NCBI GenBank assembly: GCA_951813065.1
Contig: CATOTH010000008.1
Span: 186,001-250,000, forward strand
Source of the DNA: an uncultured Bryobacterales bacterium
Lineage (GTDB): Bacteria > Acidobacteriota > Terriglobia > Bryobacterales > UBA6623
Direction: 5' to 3'
DNA: 64,000 nt
A model generated the notes under the pieces. That model had not been told where the DNA came from. It did not search any database and was given only the letters and a program-made list of their open reading frames with translations. How positions within the stretch are numbered: position 1 is the stretch's first letter; the number at the start of each line of letters is the position of its first letter. Positions 24,829 through 33,900 of this stretch are shown piece by piece. The position numbers and the translations under genes were made by a program.

Positions 24829-25581
24829 ATGGTCATTGAAGCCATGCCGGTGTCGATGGTCCGGGTACTGGCATGTCTGTTCCTGATTGCCCGGTTCGCA
24901 GCCGGGGAGAGCGCGAGGGAATTCAGCGAATGGACGGAGTCAGGATTCGCGGACGCCGGGCAACGGATTCTCGACTCCACGGAAATCTACCCGAGGGGAC
25001 GGCCCAGCCTTGAGTATCGCCTCGATGCGACGGTGCTCTATGCCCGAGGCACTTCGTGGACGCAGGCTAGGGCAATCCGCCAGATTCGTCGCACGGCGGC
25101 GATTCTCGAGCCATGCGGAATCACGCTCGGCAGCGTGCGATTGGTGCGGTTGCGCTTGGATCCGGGCCAGCGCAGGATCGACGCCGCCCTCGCGGATCCG
25201 GACTCAGGCGTGCCCCCCGGTGTGGACTCGCTCTCGGCCGCCCTTCCGTTGGGCGCCCGCTATCCGGCGGCTTTCCTGATCGGGCGCGTGGATGGGAGCG
25301 AATCGCTGGCCGTGTCATACCGGGCCGAGGACGAGCATGGTCCCCAGGCCAAGTACTTCAACACGGCTTGGATCGGCTACCAAGCCCACTGGCTCCCCCG
25401 GCCTGATGACCGGTATTCACCCTTGGCCCATGAGGTCGCGCACCTCCTTTGTCGTTGTGGCCATACTCGCAGCGCCAAGCGCCACTTGCTGCACGAGGCC
25501 CGTAACTTTCTGTCGTCCGAAGTGCTTCCCGAGCACTGCAAGCGCTTCAAGACAAGTCCGTTGCTTTCGGCAAGTCCTTGA
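24829..25581 (+). CDS. Putative secreted HExxH metalloprotein, family unknown
   Basis: A 250-residue protein with a hydrophobic N-terminal signal (VRVLACLFLIARFAAGES). Near the C-terminus lies HEVAH (201-205) followed by LLCRCGH, so a zinc site with a third His at 212 is possible; HEARN follows. Two Cys in CRC and a Cys at 237 could make disulfides or bind metal. The frame is open further upstream, overlapping the divergent PLP gene, so I start at the ATG 24829; ATGs at 24844 and 24856 are alternatives. The motif and signal suggest a periplasmic zinc peptidase, but I cannot assign a known family. Confidence 0.72.
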   Translation: MVIEAMPVSMVRVLACLFLIARFAAGESAREFSEWTESGFADAGQRILDSTEIYPRGRPSLEYRLDATVLYARGTSWTQARAIRQIRRTAAILEPCGITLGSVRLVRLRLDPGQRRIDAALADPDSGVPPGVDSLSAALPLGARYPAAFLIGRVDGSESLAVSYRAEDEHGPQAKYFNTAWIGYQAHWLPRPDDRYSPLAHEVAHLLCRCGHTRSAKRHLLHEARNFLSSEVLPEHCKRFKTSPLLSASP

Positions 25582-25785
25582 ATACAAAAGCGTTATATGA
25601 GCGTTTCGCCAAGTAAGCAATCTGGATTCGGCCCATAAAAATTATCTTCTTGCCCCTTTCGGTGGGGTTACCTAAGGTGGGGTTTCGGGTAGAACGAGCA
25701 TCGGCTCTCGTGGCCCGGAGAAAAACCCGAGCCCGCAGCTCGCAGTTCAGATCACTTGGTTGCGGCTTGGCATCAGGAGGACACC
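25582..25785 (+). promoter_or_regulatory. AT-rich leader upstream of the porin gene
   Basis: 204 bases; the first 90 are clearly more AT-rich than the surroundings (TACAAAAGCGTTATATG and CATAAAAATTAT), as expected for a promoter. The later part contains short complementary G/C runs (GGGTTTCGGGT and AACCCGAGCCC) that could fold in the leader. No confident -35/-10 pair. Confidence 0.4.
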
Positions 25786-27189
25786 TTGAAACACCACATG
25801 TTGAAACTGCTGGTTGTCGCGCTGTGCGCGACGCCACTCTTCGCGGCGCCCGCGGCCGGGGAGCCGGAATCGAGTGCTGCGGCCGTCGAGGCAGAGATTC
25901 GCGAGGAACTGACGTCGTTGCGGGCACGGCTGCTCAAGCTCGAAGCGATGCTGGATTCGCTTCAGGAGCAAGAGGCGGCCCCTGCCGTCGCCGCAGCTGT
26001 TGAACCGGCCGCAGCTTCTCTGGGCACTGCGACCGCTGAGGCGACTGCTCCGGCATCGGCCGAGCCGCTTGTCGCGGACATCGGAAATCGCAAGGCCACT
26101 TGGACGCCTCCGAAGGCTGTCAGCGACGCCGAGCCCAGCCAGGAGACGCCCGTTGGCATCGCCAGCAGTGGTGGCCAGACAATCTCGTTCACCGGACTGC
26201 TCGATACCTATCTGAGCTACAACACGAACAATCCCGGGAACGGCTACAACGACCTGTACTACACGAACCCGAACTCGCGCGGGTTCGGCCTGAACCAGGC
26301 CAAGCTCGAAATCGATGCGAGCGGCGACGGGCCAATCGGCTTCCGCACCGACATCTGGTTCGGTTCCGGTGCCCGCTTGTTCGTCCTGGAGCCGAACGCG
26401 GACCAGATCGGTGAGAGGCTCTACCTTCAGCAAGCGTACGGCTACTACCAGTTCGACAACGGCGCGGAGCTTGACGTCGGACTGTTCGGTACGATCGCAG
26501 GGCTGGAGGTGGCTGAGTCGCACTTGAACTGGAACTATAGCCGGGGAATCCTGTGGGCTTGGAACGAGCCTTTCGGGCACCTGGGCGCGAAATACAGCGT
26601 TCCGGTAAGCGACACTTTCACTGCGACCTTCATGCTGGTCAACGGCTTCGACAACACCTGGGACCAGAACAGCGGAAAATCGTATGGATTGCAGGGGTCG
26701 TTCGCTCCCAGCGACAGCTTCAACACTACCTTGACCTGGATCAACGGCCCAGAGAACTGGAACACGAACGAGGGCTGGCTCAAGAACGTGAGCTGGAACT
26801 TCTACGGAATGCTCCACGAGCGCTTTGAGATCATGGGCAATCTGGACTACATCCAGAATTCAGACGAGACCGGAAGCTACACTTCCTGGGGCATGGGAGG
26901 GTATGCCCGGGCACACCTTTCTGACCAGGTGCGGCTTGCCTATCGCATGGAGTTCCTGGATGACAGCCAGGCTAGGTCCACCGGTGTGGAACAGACACTG
27001 AAGGAGAGCACATTCACCTTCGAAGTCCAGCCTGTGAAGGATGACCCGCGCTTCCTGACACGCATCGAGTACCGTCGCGACTGGTCTGACGTTCCGTACT
27101 TCCTATGTTCGGATTGCCGTGACGGCGTCGCGTTGAACCAAAACACGATCACGCTAGGCTTCATGTGGGTGTTTGGGCCCAAAGAATAG
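25786..27189 (+). CDS. Outer-membrane beta-barrel porin (OmpL-like, BBP2 type)
   Basis: A 467-residue outer-membrane protein. The TTG at 25786 has a near-perfect AGGAGG five bases upstream, so it is chosen over the in-frame TTG ten codons earlier. The signal peptide is LKLLVVALCATPLFAAPAAG. Residues 25-65 form a coiled coil (EIREELTSLRARLLKLEAMLDSL), then an Ala/Pro-rich spacer, then an Asn/Gly/aromatic-rich barrel with alternating patterns (FTGLLDTYLSYNTNN, QQAYGYYQFDNGAELDVGLFG, RFLTRIEYRRDWSDVPYF). It probably makes a diffusion channel; the coiled coil may contact peptidoglycan. Followed by a strong hairpin. Confidence 0.9.
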   Translation: MKHHMLKLLVVALCATPLFAAPAAGEPESSAAAVEAEIREELTSLRARLLKLEAMLDSLQEQEAAPAVAAAVEPAAASLGTATAEATAPASAEPLVADIGNRKATWTPPKAVSDAEPSQETPVGIASSGGQTISFTGLLDTYLSYNTNNPGNGYNDLYYTNPNSRGFGLNQAKLEIDASGDGPIGFRTDIWFGSGARLFVLEPNADQIGERLYLQQAYGYYQFDNGAELDVGLFGTIAGLEVAESHLNWNYSRGILWAWNEPFGHLGAKYSVPVSDTFTATFMLVNGFDNTWDQNSGKSYGLQGSFAPSDSFNTTLTWINGPENWNTNEGWLKNVSWNFYGMLHERFEIMGNLDYIQNSDETGSYTSWGMGGYARAHLSDQVRLAYRMEFLDDSQARSTGVEQTLKESTFTFEVQPVKDDPRFLTRIEYRRDWSDVPYFLCSDCRDGVALNQNTITLGFMWVFGPKE

Positions 27190-27244
27190 TTCCCTCCTCC
27201 TAGAAGAGCGGCCGCCCACCCACCAAGCGGCGGCCGCCAACCGG

Positions 27245-27280
27245 CCGCGCCCTGGCTCTCGAGAAGCCCGGGCGCGGTTT
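27245..27280 (+). terminator. Rho-independent-like terminator after the porin gene
   Basis: CCGCGCCC (27245-27252) pairs with GGGCGCGG (27270-27277) and is followed by TTT; an inner GGCT/AGCC pair extends the stem. The T-tract is short (three), so it may be weak. Immediately before it lies a second structure in which GCGGCCGC occurs twice (about 27208 and 27229). Confidence 0.65.
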
Positions 27281-27313
27281 CCTGTACAATGACGGTGCTC
27301 GCAGGGGTCGGAG

Positions 27314-27859
27314 TTGGAACGCAGGAACTGGATCAAGACGGCGCTTGCAGGCACGGGCGCTGTCGCAGCGGGCCAGTTCGTTGGCCAGATTACCCCTGTG
27401 TCGGCAGCAGCCCAGGCGGTCTCTGCCGAGGATTGGGAGCCGCTGCTCTTCGACTCGCACCAGAATGAGACGGTCATCGCATTGGGCGAATTGATCATTC
27501 CGGAAACTGACACCCCTGGAGCGAAGGCTGCCAACGTCAACCGGTACATCGACTTGATGCTGCATGACGTGGACCCGGACAAGGGCCACGAGTTCATCAA
27601 GGGGCTGGGATGGCTGGACGGTCACTCGATCGGGCTGCACGGCTCGCCCTTTGTGACCCTCGCCGAGGAGCACCAAGTCGCAATCTTGCGGGCCCTGGAT
27701 GGTTCAAATGACGCCGGGCTTGCGGAAGGGGCGGCCTTCTTTGCCCGCGTGAAACGGCTCACGGTCGAGGGCTATTACACTTCGCGAATCGGCATTGCCG
27801 AACTGAACAAGAACGGCGTGCCCACGACATTCGCTTGTGAGCACTCAAGTCACGCTTGA
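27314..27859 (+). CDS. Gluconate 2-dehydrogenase subunit 3-family protein, orphan
   Basis: A 181-residue protein starting at TTG with GGGGTCGGAG upstream. RRNWIKTALAGTGAVAAG is a twin-arginine signal. The body matches the gluconate 2-dehydrogenase small (subunit 3) family: HQNETVIALGELIIPETDTPGAKAANVNRYIDLML and GYYTSRIGIAELNKNG. In known systems this subunit assists export of a GMC-type FAD dehydrogenase. Here no GMC oxidoreductase or cytochrome partner is adjacent: the porin is upstream and a CLC channel is on the other strand, its C-terminus overlapping by ten bases. Confidence 0.88.
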   Translation: MERRNWIKTALAGTGAVAAGQFVGQITPVSAAAQAVSAEDWEPLLFDSHQNETVIALGELIIPETDTPGAKAANVNRYIDLMLHDVDPDKGHEFIKGLGWLDGHSIGLHGSPFVTLAEEHQVAILRALDGSNDAGLAEGAAFFARVKRLTVEGYYTSRIGIAELNKNGVPTTFACEHSSHA

Positions 27860-29616
27860 GTCGCCTTCTCGCTTTGGGCGGGACTGTCCCTTTCGGCTGT
27901 TCTATTGCTGATTCCGTAGGCGCGATGCACGTCTTCCAAGCTCAGGGTACCGATCATGCTGCTCGGGTTGACGCGGCTTGCGACCGGAAGCAAGGGATAG
28001 ATCGCGAGCTTGCGGAGAGCTTGGTCTAGCGGCACGTCCGGATGAGTCCGAACCGCGGGCCTCGGCCTGAGCGCTTGATGAATGGGCTTGTCGCCATTCC
28101 CATCTTCGACAGCTCGCTCCAAGTCTCGTCTCTCGACCCAGCCCCACCGACCGTGCCGGACAGCGACCAGCAGTGCTTGTCCCCCGTTCTGTTCGACTGT
28201 TGCAAGTGCCTCGCGAACCATCATCTCTTTCGGAACGACAAGGCCGCGACCCCGTCGCATGGCGTCCTCGACATGCATGACGGGTGTTTCCCGCTGCTCC
28301 TCCGCCGAGGGTAGGTCCAGGCCATCCTGGTACCCGGCCAGTTGGAACACGGATTCGTGTTGGAGGCGCCTCGACACCAGGGTCGCGATCGTGTTCGCGA
28401 CCATCACGGGCAGGATGATTTGATAGCTGGCACTTAGCTCGAAGACCATGAACACCGATGTCATGGGCGCGCGAAAGACTCCGGCGAAGAACGTCCCGAT
28501 GCCTACCAGGGCGAAAGGCCCAATGGATCCCGATAGCGGCCAGATCTCGTTCGCCAAGCCTCCGATGCCCCCACCGACCATGGCTCCGATGAACAGTGTT
28601 GGCGCGAACAGGCCACCGGGCGTCCCGCAGCTGAAACACAGGGCCGTCGTTAGCAGTTTGAGCACGCCAAACATGAGCAGGGGTTCCCAACCGAATCGAT
28701 CGTGCAGGGCGCCGTCAACGACTTCGTAACCCGCACCTAGTGTTTCCGGCGCGTACAGCCCCACGATGCCGACGGCCAAGCCAGCCGCGGCCGGCAACCA
28801 AATCCTGCGACGCTCAGTGAAGCTCAGGAAGAACCCCCGCAGCGTGATCGCGTGCCGTGTAAAGAGAGCCGACAGGGCGCCGCCTGCAATGCCGATCGCC
28901 GCGTAGACAATGAGTTCGGAATAGTCTCCGAACTCGAACCCGGGCACACGGTACAGAGGATCGTCGCCGAGGAACCACCGGTTGACAATCACGGCGGACA
29001 CAGACGCCAGAACGATGGACCCGAGGACCCCTGCGTTCCATGCCGAGACGACCTCTTCCATGACGAACAGGACCGCCGTGATTGGCGTGTTGAAAGCGGC
29101 TCCGATCCCGGCTGCGGCCCCAATCGGGGCGATCAGGCGCATATGATCGCGGGTCAGATGGAAAATCCGGCCCAGCAAGGACGCGATTCCGGCACCCATT
29201 TGCAGAGCAGGGTCCTCAGGACCCATGGGATTGCCAGTGCCGATTGACAAGGTGCAGGTCGAGAACTTCCCGAGAACGCTGCTGAAAGGCACGTAGCCGT
29301 CAGATGCATACACTGCAGTCTTGGTGTAGTTCACTCCCGTGCCTCGCGCAGTGGGAACGATGTACTTGATGACCATGTATGCGACGAAACCGCCGACGGC
29401 GGGCCACAACATGAGGATCCACTTCGAAGGGGGGTGGAGCGAGGCGATCGTGATCCAATTCAGGAACTCGATCGAAACATGGAAGCATACGACGACAAGA
29501 CCGGAGAAGATGCCGATCACGATCGAGAGCAGGACGAACCGCTGGGGCTCGTCGAGCACCGGGCTCGTCCGACTCATGGCCAGTAGCTTGGCCAGGATTT
29601 CGCGCAACGGCTTCAT
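27850..29616 (-). CDS. CLC-family chloride channel/antiporter with CBS pair
   Basis: A 588-residue membrane protein with about 12 hydrophobic segments, then a cytosolic CBS pair from about residue 440. CLC motifs are present but altered: the GSGIP region reads RGTGVNY, GREGP reads GPEDP (the gating Glu is kept), and the GIFAP region reads GGLFAPTLFIG. The EEV in LFVMEEVVSAW matches the inner proton Glu of exchangers, so an H+/Cl- antiporter is plausible. The start overlaps the stop of the zinc-ribbon/TPR gene (ATGA), so the two are coupled. Confidence 0.92.
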   Translation of the reverse strand: MKPLREILAKLLAMSRTSPVLDEPQRFVLLSIVIGIFSGLVVVCFHVSIEFLNWITIASLHPPSKWILMLWPAVGGFVAYMVIKYIVPTARGTGVNYTKTAVYASDGYVPFSSVLGKFSTCTLSIGTGNPMGPEDPALQMGAGIASLLGRIFHLTRDHMRLIAPIGAAAGIGAAFNTPITAVLFVMEEVVSAWNAGVLGSIVLASVSAVIVNRWFLGDDPLYRVPGFEFGDYSELIVYAAIGIAGGALSALFTRHAITLRGFFLSFTERRRIWLPAAAGLAVGIVGLYAPETLGAGYEVVDGALHDRFGWEPLLMFGVLKLLTTALCFSCGTPGGLFAPTLFIGAMVGGGIGGLANEIWPLSGSIGPFALVGIGTFFAGVFRAPMTSVFMVFELSASYQIILPVMVANTIATLVSRRLQHESVFQLAGYQDGLDLPSAEEQRETPVMHVEDAMRRGRGLVVPKEMMVREALATVEQNGGQALLVAVRHGRWGWVERRDLERAVEDGNGDKPIHQALRPRPAVRTHPDVPLDQALRKLAIYPLLPVASRVNPSSMIGTLSLEDVHRAYGISNRTAERDSPAQSEKATQA

Positions 29617-30830
29617 CGAGCCAACTTCGCCAGCACCAGACCGAGAGGTTCGTCAGTCCCGCCGCTTCCTTCACATAGCGACGTGGATCTGTCCCAAAGC
29701 TCTTCCGCCAACAGGATGTTGGTTTCCACCTTCTCGTCGCTCGGACTGTCCCGCGTCTGGCGCAACACGCCTTCGGCAGCGTCGAGTGCGCTGCGAAGGT
29801 CTGACGGAAGCGGCGGCAGCGGCCCGACAAAACCGTCTCCCAACGGATTCTGGCAATCCATCACGAAGCTGCGCGTGCGGTCGACAAGCACGCGGCTCCG
29901 GCGGTAGCGCTCTGCCACGGAAATGCCACGTCTGGTAGGGTCGAGTTCGATCACACGGTTGCACAAGGCAATCCGTTCACTTGTTGCCGGATCAGTCCCC
30001 AAGGCCTGGGCTCTGTTGTAGTGTGTTCGGGCCGTGAGGTAGTTCCCGAGACGGAACTCGGCTTCCGCTCGTCCGAGTAGGGCGACTCGATCACGAGGGT
30101 CTGAATTCAAGAGCATCGAATAGTTCTCCGAAGCCTTTTCCGGGGCTTGGATGTCGAGCAGTTTGGCTGCGTAGCGATGCCTGAACTCGCGGTTGTTGGG
30201 ATCGATTTCCGTCAACTCCTGGAGGGCCACTGCGAGTTCCCGGTCGCGCCCGGACTCCTCGAGCAGATCAATCAATTCGAGCCGGACTCTGACCCTGATT
30301 CCGTCTCCAGTTGCTTCGGTCGCGTCGTCCCAGTGACCGTACACAGCGGTTCTGTAGTAGGCGACAGATTCGTCGATGCGTCCGCCCCTGTGGGCCAGCT
30401 GGGCCAACCTGTAGTTCACGATGCCTGATGTCGGATCGAATCCACGGAGTTGGACAAGACGGTGCTCTGTCTCCGGAAACTCCTTGGCGGCAAACAGCGC
30501 GTTTGCCAGTCCCAGTTGGTAGGAAGTCTCTGTCCGGGAGTACAGCAGGGCGTCTCGATAATGCTCAATCGCCTCGTCGAAGTTTCCTTCCGTCATCAGC
30601 GAATTGGCCGACTCGAAGTGCTCCTTCCCGCGATCGCGCCGTTCCTGCTCAAAAGCTCCGGCGAGCAGCGTTGTGAGTGCGAAGCAGCCGATCATCACGG
30701 CAAACACGATGACCAGAATCCTGGGCGATGCGCCCTCAGCGATCACGGAGCGGCTCTTGCAGTACGGACACTCTTCACCCGGTCGGACGATTTCGTTCTG
30801 GCAGATCTGGCAGGTGAATCGCTGTTGCAT
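29613..30830 (-). CDS. Zinc-ribbon, single-pass membrane TPR protein
   Basis: A 405-residue protein. The N-terminus is a four-Cys zinc ribbon (Cys7, Cys10, Cys21, Cys24), residues about 37-60 are one transmembrane segment (ILVIVFAVMIGCFALTTLLAG), and residues about 68-280 are TPR repeats (AIEHYRDALLYSRTETSYQLGLANALF, AYYRTAVY, ASENYSMLLNSDPRDRVALLGRAEAEF). The last 100 residues are helical. It looks like a scaffold at the membrane. Its stop overlaps the CLC start; it lies 81 bases after yhaN on the same strand. No enzymatic motif; function unknown. Confidence 0.82.
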   Translation of the reverse strand: MQQRFTCQICQNEIVRPGEECPYCKSRSVIAEGASPRILVIVFAVMIGCFALTTLLAGAFEQERRDRGKEHFESANSLMTEGNFDEAIEHYRDALLYSRTETSYQLGLANALFAAKEFPETEHRLVQLRGFDPTSGIVNYRLAQLAHRGGRIDESVAYYRTAVYGHWDDATEATGDGIRVRVRLELIDLLEESGRDRELAVALQELTEIDPNNREFRHRYAAKLLDIQAPEKASENYSMLLNSDPRDRVALLGRAEAEFRLGNYLTARTHYNRAQALGTDPATSERIALCNRVIELDPTRRGISVAERYRRSRVLVDRTRSFVMDCQNPLGDGFVGPLPPLPSDLRSALDAAEGVLRQTRDSPSDEKVETNILLAEELWDRSTSLCEGSGGTDEPLGLVLAKLAR

Positions 30831-30911
30831 GCCGGGATCGCCTCAGGCTATTTCTCAGCATAGGAAACCAGAGCAGCGTGTTCCGATGTGTGCTCGCAGG
30901 GATGAAGTCGC

Positions 30912-33900
30912 TCACGATAGTCGTTGAATCGGAATCGGTTGGGGCAGCGCGGCCTGCGCGATGCTGACCAAGTGCTCGTGGTGGGTCAGGAAAATCACTT
31001 GGCACTTGCGCGCCAGGTGGCCGAGCGCTCGGAACCCGGCCTTTGCGCGCTGGTCGTCGAAATTGACAAACAGATCGTCAGCGATGAACGGCAGTCCTGG
31101 CGCGTTCTCAAGGTACTGTTCCAGGGCTGCAATCCGGACCGCCAGGTACAGTTGATCCACGGTGCCTTCGCTCATTCCGCCCACCTCCACCCGCGCACCT
31201 TCCGGCCGCCGTCCGACGAGTCTGCGCCGGTCCTGGTCGTCAAAGTCGACCTCCAAGTTCTCGAATGAGCCCGATGTCAACTCCGAGAACAGGTTCCCGG
31301 CCGCCCGCAGCAGGGGCCCTTGCTTCTCGTTGCGATTGCGATCGATTGCCCATCGCACGATCAGCGCGGCAGTGCGGGTCCGGACGTACTGCTCGGCGAT
31401 CCCCCGCATGTCAGCGAGCGCGCTCTGTCTCACTGTTTCCGCGACAGCTGCGGCGTCGCTGCCTCCGACCGCCTCAAATGCATTGCGCGCCTCGTTCAGC
31501 GCGTCCCGGGCCTCCATCAGTTTGATCTGGATCTGCTGGCCTTCTTGGGCCAGCGCCTCCTCGCGAAGAGCGGCTTGGTCCAGATCGACTCCGTCACACT
31601 CGGCGATCAAGTCCTCGATCGAGAATCCGTCGCCTTCCTTGCGCAAGGCCGCGAGGGTCTTGTTCCGCTTGAATTCGAGCTCCTGGAGTCGTTCGATTTT
31701 CTCGATCTCCTGACGCAATCCGTCGATGTCGGCCGCTCCAGCCGCGGCCTGAAGTCTTAGAACCGCCTCGGCTGCCAACCGCCTGTCGTTTTCCAGCCGG
31801 TCGATTCTCTCTTGCAGGGCGGCGATGTCGCTGTCCTTGGCCTCGGCATCCTTGCGCGCTTGCCGTGCGTGTGCCAAACGTCGGTGCAATTCCAGCACAG
31901 CCGCATCCGGGTCGCTCTCGCCTAGGTCCGGGGCGATCGACTCTATCGCAGTCTGGACCGCGCCCTCGAACCCTTCCAGGTCCCGCCTGATCTTCCCGAC
32001 GCGGCCGATCCGAAGATCGGCCGCCTTGTCCGCCACGGACCGTGTCTCGTCGATCAGGTCCAGCTGCTGCCCGATCGCATCGGGGCCGAGAGATGGGTCG
32101 AGTCCCAGGTCGCCGACGGCTGCGGACCACCGGAGCTGCCATTGCTGTGTCTGCGCATTCTCTCGGCTCAGATCCGCGCGCTTGTCCTCGGCTTCAATCT
32201 CGACCTTGCGGACCTGGAGTTCCAGGCTGCGCTTCGAGGCTTCGGCCTGCTCGTGTCGGCGGATCACTTCACTCGCGAATTCGAGCAGCGTCCGCAAGCC
32301 TTGATCGGCCGAGGGGCATTGGTTGGCACTGACCGCGCGCAGTTGCGAAATGATTCGATCGATCGCCTTGGCCCTCTGCTCTTCGAGCGCCGCGGCGCGG
32401 CGCTTTGCCTCCGCGTGCTTGGCAGCGCAATCGACCAGGTTTTCGCGGGTGGCCAGCCAAGGCAGCATTTCGTCTGGACTGAGCGGTTCGATCTCTGAGC
32501 GTGCCCAGAGTTCATGCCAGTGCGCATCGAAGGAGTCGGATTCTTCCGTAAGCTCTTCCAGTTCCGTCCGAAGTTGCTCAAGCTGCCTTTCGCACTCGGT
32601 CGCCGACCGAATCGCCTCAGCGAGGCGAGCCGTCGCCTCGGCCGTCTGGAATCGGCGGTCGACGGTTTCGTCAACAGCCCTCACTGCCGCTTCGTACGCT
32701 GCAGCCGTGTCCGGGTGGGCGTCCGAGAATTCCCGGAGGGCTGAATCCGAGACTGGTTCACCGTCCAGGTACTTGCGCCGGATCAAAGACCAGCCCTTGT
32801 CTCGTTCGGAGCGCAAGCGCTCGACCATCGTCTCGGAAACGGGTTGCTCGGTCGTTAGAATTCGCTGTTGCAGATCTCTCTTCCCCGCGAGCTCTCCTTC
32901 CGAGGAACGAATTTGCTCTCGGCAGCCGGCGAGTCGTTGATCCAAGGTGCGCCGGGCGTCGCGCCTGTCCTGCACGACTGCTACATCCGGCACACCCATC
33001 GAGATCGCGGACTCGATGGAATTGGCGAGCGGCCTCATGGAACGGTAGAGCCGAGTCGACTCTGCTGCGAACCTTGCGACGTCGAGTTCGGCGGCCGTGA
33101 TTTGTGAGTCGATGTCCCCGGCATCTCGGTTCGTTGCCTTGACGAGCGCCGCGAGGTTTCTCGCGTCTGAGGGCATGCCAGCCGCATCCAGCTGCCGCTC
33201 CGCCTCCCTTAGCCGTCCTTCAGCTTCCAAAACGGCCCTGCCAGTTGACTCGGCCCGCTCACGCGCAACGAGGCCTTCGTTCAAGAGGGAACGGGTCTGG
33301 GTGACCGCGGTCCGACGCGGAATCCGTTCGATGATCTCCCCGACATCGTTAGCCTGCCAGCCGAATTCGGTGGCCAGGTCCCGGATCCGCGCTTCGGCGG
33401 CGGCGAGCTCCGCCTCGCGTTTCGGCAAGTCGGCCCGTTCCTCTTGCATTTGGATGCGCCGATCATTGAGCCGCTCCACGTCCTTTTCCCTGAGCAGCAG
33501 GGAGTCATCCCAAGCTAGGCGTCTCCGGGCTTGTTTAGCTCGCTCCAGCATCTTCCCCTGCTCACGCAGGCTGACAGTCGCCAGCATCTCGGCCTGCTCG
33601 GCGTTCTCAAGTGTCTTGCGCGCGTCGTCCGGAATCTGTCGGACGCTGCCGAGTTCCGAGATTGCCACCTCCAGAGACGCTTTGTCGCGAACGTAACGGG
33701 CGACTCGCCGGATTCGGCTGAGCTTTCGCGACTCCGAGGAGTTGCTGCGCATCGAGCTTAATAGTTCGTCGTACTCGTCTTGGCGTGCCTGGAGATCTCG
33801 CTGGAGCTCAAACCACTTGGACGCGGTCACGGTGTGCTCGCGGAGCGCGGTTTCGGCTCGCTTCAGTCGATCTGCGGCCTTGTAGAATTCCCGCTTCGCG

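Noticed and set aside
25579-25581. UGA read-through as selenocysteine at the end of the HExxH gene
   Set aside because: The continuation is short and low quality, with no evident SECIS-like hairpin directly after it.
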